Assembly (NCBI RefSeq): GCF_943913055.1 | Contig: NZ_CALTWS010000036.1 | Coordinates: 1-16,427, forward strand | Direction of reading: 5' to 3' | From: an uncultured Brevundimonas sp. | GTDB taxonomy: Bacteria > Pseudomonadota > Alphaproteobacteria > Caulobacterales > Caulobacteraceae | Length of the DNA: 16,427 nucleotides | Shown: piece after piece, positions 1 to 6,813 of the stretch | How positions within the stretch are numbered: the first letter of the stretch is position 1 | Layout: each line of letters opens with the position of its first letter | Notes under the pieces: model-generated | Seen by the model: the letters and a program-made list of their open reading frames with translations, nothing else | What the model was told of the DNA's origin: nothing | Databases searched by the model: none | Program-made: the position numbers and the translations under genes

Positions 1-23
1 GGCGGCGTCAGGCAGGAATAGTC

Positions 24-1562
24 ATGTTGAAACGTGCTCGTGCGCTCGCCTCCGTCGCCGTAGTGGCCATCGTCACCGGGATCAGCGCACCCGCCTGGGC
101 CGACACGCTGCAGGAGGCCATCGCCCTGGCCTATCGGACCAACCCGTCCTTGCTGGCCCAGCGCGCCAGCCAGCGGGCGCTGGACGAATCGGTCGTGCAG
201 GCGCGGGCCGGTCTGCGACCCACGATCGATGTCAGCGGTGACGTCGGCTACAGCTTCACTCGGTTCGGTAGCGGGGAACGCGAAGTCGATACCAACAACG
301 ACGGTATCGCCGACACCACCATCGACGTGCCCAGTTCCAATGACGAAACCACCTCCGCTGGCGTCAGCGTCGGCCTGGGCCAGACGATCTATTCCGGCGG
401 ACGCATCGGTCACGGCATAACCGCCGCAGAAGCCAACATCCTGGCGGGTCGCGAAAACCTGAGGGATATCGAGCAGCAGGTTCTGACCTCGGTGATTCAG
501 GCCTATGCCGACGTCATCCGTGACGTGGAGATCCTGCGCATCCGCGAATCGAACCTGACCGTCCTGCAACGCCAGCTCGACGAGGCCTCGGCCCGGTTCG
601 AGGTCGGTGAGATCACCCGCACCGACGTGGCCCAGGCCGAAGCGCGCCTGGCCCAGTCCAATGCCGACCTGGCCAATGCCCAGGCCCAGCTGTCGGTGTC
701 GCGCGCCGCCTATGCCGCCGTCGTCGGTCAGGCCCCGGGGACACTCGAGCCGATGCCGGTCCTGCCAGGCGTGCCGACGGATTTCGATTCGGCCCTGGAC
801 GTTGCCATTCTGGAGAACCCGTCCGTCCGAGCCGCCGCCTACAATCTTCAGGCGGCCGAGGCCAATGTGGCGGCCGCTCGCGCCGAATATATGCCCTCAG
901 CCCGCTTGACGGCATCCTATGGCGCGTCGACCGACCGGCTTTCAAACTTCGATCTCGGCGACCGTCAGGCGTTTCAGGCCGGAGCTTCCGTCACGGTGCC
1001 GCTGTTCACGGGCGGCCTGAACCAGTCGCGCGTCGCCGCCGCTCTGGAGCGGGCCAATGTCGCCCAGATCCAGGTCGAGGGCGAGCGCCGCAATGTGCTG
1101 CAATCCGTCAGTTCCTCGTTTGCGCAGTCGCTGTCTGCGCGTTCCAGCCTGGAGGCAGGCACGGAAGCGGTTCGCGCCGCCACCGTCGCGGCCGAAGGCG
1201 TGCGGCAGGAGGCGCAGGTCGGTCTGCGCACCACGCTGGACGTGCTGAACCAGGAGCTGGAGCTGCGCAACGCCGAGGTCACCCTGGCCAGCGCGCGCCG
1301 CAACGAATATGTCGCCCAGGCCCAGCTGCTGGCGGCCATGGGCCGACTGGAAGGCCAAGATCTGGACCCGACCATCGAAGTCTATGACGCCGAGATCAAC
1401 TACAACCGCGTGCGTAATCGCGGGGCTTTGCCGTGGGACGGCATCGTCGAGACGATCGACCGTATCGCCGCGCCCCCCGTCGTGCCTGCGAACGATGCGG
1501 AAGATGCACCGATCGATCGCCAGCTGAAGTCGGAAGTCATCTCGACCGCGCCGCAGAACTGA
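24..1562 (+). CDS. TolC-family outer-membrane channel protein (type I secretion / efflux)
   Basis: A 512-residue outer-membrane factor that would form the periplasmic tunnel and outer-membrane barrel of a type I secretion or multidrug efflux system. A signal peptide covers about residues 1-26, with cleavage expected after Ala-Trp-Ala. The rest shows the two-fold TolC pattern: each half has long Ala/Gln/Glu-rich helices (about 140-230 and 325-440) and a pair of amphipathic beta strands (about 67-81 with 110-123, and 290-299 with 320-330). Each half carries a YSGG or FTGG turn. The loop between the first two strands holds an Asp/Asn-rich motif at residues 89-97 (see findings). The start is supported by an AGGA sequence about 7-10 bases upstream. 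No adaptor or ABC partner is in the window, so the substrate is unknown. Caulobacter has a TolC homologue called RsaF beside popZ as I recall, which would make S-layer or other type I export a plausible job, but this is inference. Confidence 0.93.
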   Translation: MLKRARALASVAVVAIVTGISAPAWADTLQEAIALAYRTNPSLLAQRASQRALDESVVQARAGLRPTIDVSGDVGYSFTRFGSGEREVDTNNDGIADTTIDVPSSNDETTSAGVSVGLGQTIYSGGRIGHGITAAEANILAGRENLRDIEQQVLTSVIQAYADVIRDVEILRIRESNLTVLQRQLDEASARFEVGEITRTDVAQAEARLAQSNADLANAQAQLSVSRAAYAAVVGQAPGTLEPMPVLPGVPTDFDSALDVAILENPSVRAAAYNLQAAEANVAAARAEYMPSARLTASYGASTDRLSNFDLGDRQAFQAGASVTVPLFTGGLNQSRVAAALERANVAQIQVEGERRNVLQSVSSSFAQSLSARSSLEAGTEAVRAATVAAEGVRQEAQVGLRTTLDVLNQELELRNAEVTLASARRNEYVAQAQLLAAMGRLEGQDLDPTIEVYDAEINYNRVRNRGALPWDGIVETIDRIAAPPVVPANDAEDAPIDRQLKSEVISTAPQN

Positions 1563-1581
1563 TCTCGTGGAGGCGCGCGGC

Positions 1582-1598
1582 TTCGCCTGTCAGGCGAA
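1582..1598. repeat. Inverted repeat downstream of the tolC-family gene
   Basis: An 8-base arm TTCGCCTG is mirrored by CAGGCGAA with one base between them. A realistic RNA hairpin would have a 6-bp stem and 5-base loop. It lies 20 bases past the stop codon, in the 149-base gap before popZ. It is followed by A residues on the + strand and has no T-tract, so it is not a classical intrinsic terminator. It may stabilise the 3' end. No other clear signal is seen in this gap. Confidence 0.5.
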
Positions 1599-1711
1599 AA
1601 ACGCCCGTTGATTATGACGCGGCGAGATGCGACGACAGGTCATGCGGTGGTCACGCTTTATGCGCTCGCCGTTCGATGAGACTGCGCCGTGCCGCGCCTT
1701 GGGGTTAAGCC

Positions 1712-2302
1712 ATGACTGATCAGCCCGCCCAGGAACCGACGATGGAGGAAATCCTGGCGTCGATTCGCCGGATCATCTCCGAAGACGACGCGCCTGTCGC
1801 GGCGGCCGAGCCGGAGGCGGAAGCCGAAGCGGCCCCACAGCCTGCGCCCGAACCCGTCGCGGCAGCACCCGCGCCTGAGCCTGCGCCGGTCGAGGAGGAC
1901 GTCCTGGAACTGACCGAGACCTATGACGCCCCGGCCGAGGAGAGCATCGGCGATCTGGACGTGTCGTCGGGCGAGGATGAGCCCGATCCGTTCCCGACCA
2001 CGCCGCTGAGCGAATCCTTCCCCGAGCCCGCGCCTGCGCCCGCTCCGACGCCCGCGCCGGCGTATGACACCCTGGTCGGCGACAGTGCAGCCGCCAGCGC
2101 GGCCTCGGCCTTTGCCGGTCTGGCCAGCGCCGCCCGCCGCCCGACCGAGGATGCGCCCGCCGTGGCCGGTCCGACCATCGACGAGCTGGCCCGCAGCCTG
2201 CTGCGTCCGATGCTGAAGGAATGGCTCGACGCCCATCTGCCGGGCATCGTCGAGGCCGAGGTACGCAAGGAAGTGGAGCGTATCGCGCGCAACGCCGGCT
2301 AG
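1712..2302 (+). CDS. popZ: Polar organising protein PopZ (DUF2497 family)
   Basis: PopZ self-assembles into a network at the cell poles of alphaproteobacteria. There it anchors the ParB/parS centromere complex and recruits cell-cycle regulators. The 196-residue product has the three expected parts. The N-terminal partner-binding helix is at about residues 10-25 (MEEILASIRRII). A disordered Pro/Ala/Glu/Asp-rich linker spans about 26-130 and includes a conserved-looking VLELTE patch at 64-69. The helical oligomerisation region spans about 132-194, with short helices at 132-140 and 154-194. It is somewhat longer than the Caulobacter protein (177 residues by memory), and the extra length lies in the linker. 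The ATG follows GGGGTTAAGCC, a weak ribosome-binding site. A strong terminator follows at 2334-2362. Placement between a TolC-family gene and valS matches my recollection of the Caulobacter order. Confidence 0.93.
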   Translation: MTDQPAQEPTMEEILASIRRIISEDDAPVAAAEPEAEAEAAPQPAPEPVAAAPAPEPAPVEEDVLELTETYDAPAEESIGDLDVSSGEDEPDPFPTTPLSESFPEPAPAPAPTPAPAYDTLVGDSAAASAASAFAGLASAARRPTEDAPAVAGPTIDELARSLLRPMLKEWLDAHLPGIVEAEVRKEVERIARNAG

Positions 2303-2333
2303 CCCTTCGCCTCACCCGCGACTACACCGAATG

Positions 2334-2362
2334 GGGCGGCTCCGGCAGGGGGCCGCCCTTTT
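2334..2362 (+). terminator. Rho-independent terminator of popZ
   Basis: The stem GGGCGGC (2334-2340) pairs perfectly with GCCGCCC (2352-2358). The loop is 11 bases and a run of four T follows (2359-2362). It begins 31 bases after the popZ stop. It separates popZ from valS, so valS probably needs its own promoter. Confidence 0.8.
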
Positions 2363-2389
2363 CACATTTCCGACCCGCCTTCGTACGAA
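2361..2389 (+). promoter_or_regulatory. Putative valS promoter, giving a nearly leaderless mRNA
   Basis: TTCACA (2361-2366, five of six matches to TTGACA) is followed by a 17-base spacer and a weak -10 TACGAA (2384-2389). The -35 begins in the T-run of the popZ terminator. Transcription would begin around 2396-2400, at or just before the valS ATG. There is no Shine-Dalgarno sequence before valS, which fits leaderless initiation. This is prediction only. Confidence 0.4.
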
Positions 2390-2399
2390 ACGATCCGCC

Positions 2400-5136
2400 A
2401 TGCTCGACAAGACCTTCGACCCCAAGGCCGCCGAACCCCGCCTGTATGCGATGTGGGAGGCGTCCGGCCTGTTCGCGCCGCGTACGGATGGCGCAGCCGA
2501 GGCCTATTCGATCGTCATACCGCCGCCGAACGTGACGGGGTCGCTGCACATCGGCCATGCGCTGAACAACACCCTGCAGGATATTTTGGCCCGCTATCAC
2601 CGGATGAAGGGCAAGGCCGTGCTGTGGCTGCCGGGCACGGATCATGCCGGGATCGCAACCCAGATGGTGGTCGAGCGCCAGCTGGCGGCGGCGGGCAATG
2701 TCGGGCGGCGCGACATGGGTCGCGAGGCCTTTGTCGAGAAGATCTGGCAATGGAAGGCCGAGAGCGGCGGCACCATCGTGCAGCAGTTGCGGCGGCTGGG
2801 TGCCTCCTGCGACTGGTCGCGCGAGCGGTTCACCCTGGACGAGGGGCTGAACGCGGCCGTCCGCAAGGTCTTCGTGCAACTGCACAAGGAGGGCCTGATC
2901 TATCGCGACAAGCGGCTGGTCAACTGGGACCCGCATTTCCAGACGGCGATCAGCGATCTGGAGGTTGAGCAGAAGGAGGTGGACGGCGCCTATTGGCATT
3001 TCGCCTATCCGCTGGCGGATGGCGTCACCTATGAGCACCCGGTCGTCTTCGACGAAGACGGCACGGCGACGGAGTGGGAGACGCGCGACTTCATCGTCGT
3101 GGCGACGACCCGGCCCGAGACTATGCTGGGTGACACCGGCGTGGCGGTGCATCCGGATGATGAGCGGTATGCGGGGCTGGTCGGGAAGTTCGTAACCTTG
3201 CCGATCGTCGGGCGGCGTATTCCCAATCGTGGCGGACGACTATGCCGATCCGACCAAAGGCTCGGGCGCGGTGAAGATCACGCCAGCGCATGATTTCAAT
3301 GACTTCGGCGTGGGTAAGCGAGCGGGGCTGGCGGCTCTGAATGTCATGGATGGCTTCGGGCGGATCACCGATGCCGATACCACCGACGTCCCGGCGGAAT
3401 ATGTCGGCCTGGACCGCTTTGCCGCGCGCAAGGCCATCGTCGCGCGCGCAGAGGAAGAAGGTTGGCTACGCGAGATCGAAAAGACCAAACACGTCGTTCC
3501 GCACGGCGACCGTTCCGGGGTCGTCATCGAGCCGTGGCTGACGGACCAGTGGTACGTCGACGCCCACACCCTGGCCCAGCCCGCGATCAAGGCGGTGGAG
3601 ACGGGCGCGACGATGTTCGAGCCGAAGTCCTATGAGAAAATCTATTTCGAATGGCTGCGAAACATCGAGCCCTGGTGCATCAGCCGCCAGCTGTGGTGGG
3701 GCCACCGCATCCCAGCTTGGTACGGGCCGAATGGCGAAATCTATGTCGCCGAGACCGAAGAGGACGCCCGCGAACAGGCGATGTCGGACTATGATTCCGA
3801 GGTCGTGCTGACGCAGGACGAAGACGTCCTCGACACCTGGTTCAGCTCGGCCCTGTGGCCGTTCTCGACCATGGGCTGGCCCGAGAAGACCGAGGACCTG
3901 GAGCGCTTCTACCCGACCAGCGATCTGGTCACGGCGGCGGACATCATCTTCTTCTGGGTCGCCCGGATGATGATGATGGGGCTTCACTTCATGGACGGCG
4001 AGGTGCCCTTCAAGCGGGTCATCATCAACGGCCTGGTCCGCGACGAGAAGGGCCAGAAGATGAGCAAGTCCAAGGGCAATGTCATCGACCCCCTGACCAT
4101 CGTCGATGAGCTGGGGGCCGACCCCTTGCGCTTCACCATGGCTATCCTGTCGGGCACGCGTGACATCAAGTTGAGCCGACAACGCATTGAAGGCTATCGC
4201 AACTTCGGCACCAAGCTGTGGAACGCCGCCCGCTTTGCCCAGATGAACGAGGCGCGTCGGGTCGAGGGCTTCGAACCGGCAAAGGTCGAGCAGACCATCA
4301 ACCGTTGGGTTCGCGGCGAGCTGGTCAAGGCCGAGCGCGAGGTGTCGTCGGCCATCGAGGGCGGGCGGTTCGACGACGCAGCCTCTGCGCTGTATCGCTT
4401 CGTCTGGAACGTCTTCTGCGACTGGTATCTGGAACTGGCCAAGCCGGTCTTCCAGGGCACCGATGAGGCCGCCAAGGCCGAGACGCGGGCGATGACGGCC
4501 TGGACGCTGGATCAGACACTGAAGCTGATGCACCCGGTCATGCCCTTCATCACCGAGGAGCTTTGGGACAAGCTGGCCGACGAGGGGGCGGCGCGGTCGG
4601 AGGCGACCCTGATCGGCGCGGCCTGGCCGGAAGTGCCGGACAGCTTCATCGACACGGCGGCGCAAGGCGAAATCGGCTGGCTGGTCGATCTGGTTACGGA
4701 GGTCCGTCAGCTGCGGGCGGAGATGAACATTGCGCCGTCGGTCAAGCCGCCGCTCAGCTTCGTTGCGCCCGACGCCACGACAGCGGAGCGGATCGCGCGG
4801 CACCGTGATCTGATCGTGACGCTGGCGCGGGTATCCGAGGTGGCGACGGTGCACGCCGCACCTGAAGGGGCCGTGACCTTCGTCAGCGGCGGGGCGACGG
4901 CGGCTCTGTCGCTGGCCGGTCTGATCGATCTGGAGGCCGAGCGCGCGCGTCTGAACAAGGAGATCGCGGCGTTCGAAAGCGACATCGGCCATTTCAACAA
5001 GAAGCTGGGCAACCCCAACTTCGTCGCCCGCGCCGCGCCCGAGGTCGTCGAGGAGCAGCGCGAGAAGCTGGCCGAGGCCGAGGCGGGCAGGGTACGGCTG
5101 CAGGCGGCCCTGGCGCGGCTGGACTCTGTGGGGTGA
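2400..5136 (+). CDS. valS: Valine--tRNA ligase, reading frame interrupted by an apparent one-base insertion
   Basis: Cytoplasmic class I synthetase that attaches valine to tRNA-Val and edits mischarged threonine. With one base removed at 3225-3226 the product is 911 residues, a normal bacterial length. The HIGH signature is at residues 50-53 and KMSKS at about 553-557. The CP1 editing domain lies between them (TTRPETMLGDT, then GSGAVKITPAHDFND). The C-terminal coiled-coil arm spans roughly the last 70 residues and is rich in Glu/Arg/Lys. As given, frame 1 runs 2400-3293 and ends in 24 unrelated residues. The correct protein resumes in the next frame at about 3226. The join falls inside the editing domain, with no coding lost on either side. 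Because ValS is essential and both halves are well conserved, a sequencing or assembly error is the likeliest cause. The stop overlaps the start of tlyA. Confidence 0.93.
3222..3228 (+). other. Frameshift site in valS (one extra base)
   Basis: The sequence reads CGT ATT CCC AAT CGT GGC in the upstream frame. Deleting one A of the AA pair at 3225-3226 gives CGT ATT CCC ATC GTG GCG GAC GAC. This restores Arg-Ile-Pro-Ile-Val-Ala-Asp-Asp and joins the upstream and downstream coding. A +1 slip of tRNA-Pro from CCC to the overlapping CCA would give the same protein. Confidence 0.85.
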
Positions 5137-5858
5137 TCCGGATCGACCATCTGCTGGTCAGGCGCGGCCTGTTCGACAGTCGGGCGCAAGCGCAGGCGGC
5201 GATAGCGGCGGGCCTGGTTAAGGTCGATGGCATTTTGGTCCGCAAGACTGCGGAGAAGGTGGCAGAAGACGCCAAGCTTGAGGCCGAGCCTGCGCATCGC
5301 TGGGTCGGGCGGGGGGCTTTGAAGCTGGACCATGCGCTCAGCCTGTGGCCGCTCGCGGTCGAGGGGCGGGTGGTTCTGGATATCGGTGCGTCCACGGGCG
5401 GATTTACCGAGGTCTGTCTGGAGCGCGGCGCAATCAGGGTGTTCGCGGTGGATGTCGGGCAGGGGCAGCTTCACGCGCGACTGGCCGCCGATCCGCGTGT
5501 GATCAATCTGGAGCAAACCGATGCGCGGTCGCTGACCACGGCCCTGATCCCCGACTCACCCCAGCTGATCGTCTGCGATGCCAGCTTCATCGGCTTGGCA
5601 AAGGTGTTGCCGGCGGCGTTGGATCTGGCGTCCGTGGGGGGCGACCTGATTACGCTCGTCAAGCCACAGTTTGAGGCCGAGAGGCCGGGCGGCGGCAAGA
5701 AGGGCGTGGTCAAGGATGCGAACGCGCACGCTGCGGCCGTCGCCTCGGTCTCAGCCTGGCTGGAGAGTGTCGGCTGGAGTGTTCAGTCCACGACACATAG
5801 CCCAATCACGGGCGGTGACGGCAATGTCGAGTTCCTGCTTTGGGCGAAGAAGCGTTAG
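5133..5858 (+). CDS. tlyA: TlyA family rRNA 2'-O-methyltransferase (S4 domain plus FtsJ-like domain)
   Basis: Members of this family methylate ribose 2'-OH groups in rRNA (C1409 of 16S and C1920 of 23S, or only the latter, in E. coli numbering). They are often misnamed haemolysins. The 241-residue product has an S4 RNA-binding domain at about residues 1-60 and a Rossmann methyltransferase domain beyond. The SAM-binding motif VLDIGASTGGFT is at 81-92. A candidate catalytic tetrad is Lys64, Asp149 (CDASFIG), Lys177 (LVKPQFE) and Glu233 (NVEFL). It matches the K-D-K-E tetrad reported for the M. tuberculosis enzyme with a constant offset of five, by memory. The start is GTG, which overlaps the valS stop in the four bases GTGA, so translation is probably coupled to valS. 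No separate promoter was seen. Confidence 0.92.
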   Translation: MIRIDHLLVRRGLFDSRAQAQAAIAAGLVKVDGILVRKTAEKVAEDAKLEAEPAHRWVGRGALKLDHALSLWPLAVEGRVVLDIGASTGGFTEVCLERGAIRVFAVDVGQGQLHARLAADPRVINLEQTDARSLTTALIPDSPQLIVCDASFIGLAKVLPAALDLASVGGDLITLVKPQFEAERPGGGKKGVVKDANAHAAAVASVSAWLESVGWSVQSTTHSPITGGDGNVEFLLWAKKR

Positions 5859-5907
5859 CGATCCTCCCGCGCTCATGCAGCAAGGCTCCGTGAGCCGAGC
5901 GTTAGCG
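5851..5907 (+). repeat. Short direct repeat around the tlyA stop
   Basis: AGCGTTAGCG occurs at 5851-5860, spanning the tlyA stop codon, and again at 5898-5907. Between the copies a small hairpin is possible (GGCTC-CGT-GAGCC, 5884-5896). There is no T-tract on the + strand, so I do not call a tlyA terminator. The function is unknown and chance is possible. Confidence 0.3.
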
Positions 5908-5913
5908 GCCAGC

Positions 5914-5951
5914 AAATAAGAAACCGCCGGCGGATTGCTCCACCGGCGGTT
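5914..5951 (-). terminator. Rho-independent terminator of the glycine-zipper gene
   Basis: AACCGCCGG (5922-5930) pairs perfectly with CCGGCGGTT (5943-5951), giving a 9-bp stem and 12-base loop. Read on the - strand, the stem is followed by TTCTTATTT, a T-rich tail. It starts 36 bases past the stop of the - strand gene. On the + strand there is no T-tail, but the hairpin also lies downstream of tlyA and may help end that transcript. Confidence 0.72.
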
Positions 5952-5986
5952 CCCGTCACGTCGTCGATCGACAGGGGGGCTGAAAA

Positions 5987-6655
5987 TTAATCGACGACGC
6001 GATAGCGGCCGGACTGGTCGGGGCAGGTCCGCACATAGCGGGTTTCCGATCGACCGTCGGGAAGGCGGATACGGCTTTCGGCCAAGCGGCAACCGTCGCG
6101 ATCGGTATTGCCGTAGCCATAGCTGGAGGAATAGCGGCTGGAGTAGTCGTCGCCGTAGTCGTAGCTGGGCGAGGGATAGACCTGAACGTAGCGGCTGTCC
6201 GAGTAGCGATCGTCATATCGGTCGTCATAGTAGCGGTCGTCGTAGACCGGGGCCGAATAGGCGCGATCGTCGTAGTAGGTCGACGGGTAGGCCTCGCAGT
6301 TGGCGGCCGAGTTGCGACCCACGGCATTGCCGATCACGGCTCCGACGACGCCGCCGAGGATACTGCCTTCGGTCCGGCGACCCCGCGCGGCCAGCTGGGA
6401 ACCGGCGATGGCTCCGGCGGCCCCGCCGATGAAGGTGCCGGCGCCCTGGCGCTGGCCGCGATCGTTGCGGCAGTATTCGTAGCTGTAGCGGTCGCCGCCA
6501 TAGTAGCGGCTGTTGTAGTCATAGGGCTGGCTGTAGGCCCCGGTGCCGTAGTTCTGCGAATAATAGCTCTGGGCCGAGGCCGGCAGGGCGCTGAACCCCA
6601 CGGTGGCCAAGGCGGCGGCTGCGGCGACGGCGGATCTGGCGGACAGAACGGACAT
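5987..6655 (-). CDS. Secreted glycine-zipper protein with Tyr/Asp/Arg-rich tail
   Basis: A 222-residue envelope protein of unknown exact role. A signal peptide covers about residues 1-28 (cleavage after Ala-Ser-Ala). A glycine-zipper 2TM segment lies at about 71-114: two hairpin-like helices with small residues every four positions (GGAAGAIAG and GGVVGAVIGNAVG). Such segments, as in the rickettsial 17-kDa antigen family, insert into or associate with membranes. After it comes a repetitive tract (about 127-182) built from YDDR, DDRY and SSRY units. The last 40 residues resemble a small folded domain with two Cys (189, 211) that could pair. Cys62 and Cys120 flank the zipper. No lipobox is seen. 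AGGA lies 9 bases before the ATG. It is monocistronic, with its own terminator, and divergent from the methyltransferase gene. Cell-envelope structure or stress is a guess. Confidence 0.8.
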   Translation of the reverse strand: MSVLSARSAVAAAAALATVGFSALPASAQSYYSQNYGTGAYSQPYDYNSRYYGGDRYSYEYCRNDRGQRQGAGTFIGGAAGAIAGSQLAARGRRTEGSILGGVVGAVIGNAVGRNSAANCEAYPSTYYDDRAYSAPVYDDRYYDDRYDDRYSDSRYVQVYPSPSYDYGDDYSSRYSSSYGYGNTDRDGCRLAESRIRLPDGRSETRYVRTCPDQSGRYRVVD

Positions 6656-6778
6656 GGCGTGTTCCTGAAATCGTTAACGGATAACGGGCCCAACGGCTGG
6701 ACCGGCTGTCTGTTGCATCGCTGTCTAGGCCTGCGAAGCTGAACGGCGATTGAGCGTCGCGTTCATCTTCGTTCATGT

Positions 6779-6807
6779 TTCGCACCTCGCCGATAAGCCG
6801 CTAGAAG
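6779..6807 (+). promoter_or_regulatory. Putative promoter of the RNA methyltransferase, placed for a leaderless mRNA
   Basis: TTCGCA (6779-6784), a 17-base spacer and TAGAAG (6802-6807, within GCTAGAAGC, close to the Caulobacter -10 GCTANAWC). The ATG begins six bases after the -10, so transcription would start at the start codon itself. No Shine-Dalgarno sequence precedes the gene, which agrees. Confidence 0.42.
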
Positions 6808-6813
6808 CGCGCC

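Noticed and set aside
1582..1598. Intrinsic terminator after the tolC-family gene
   Set aside because: The palindrome is real but no T-tract follows on either strand, so it is listed only as an inverted repeat.
3466..4992. Long open frame antisense to valS (508 codons)
   Set aside because: Its composition is the typical shadow of a GC-rich gene on the opposite strand. It has no recognisable domain, while the + strand has full ValS conservation.
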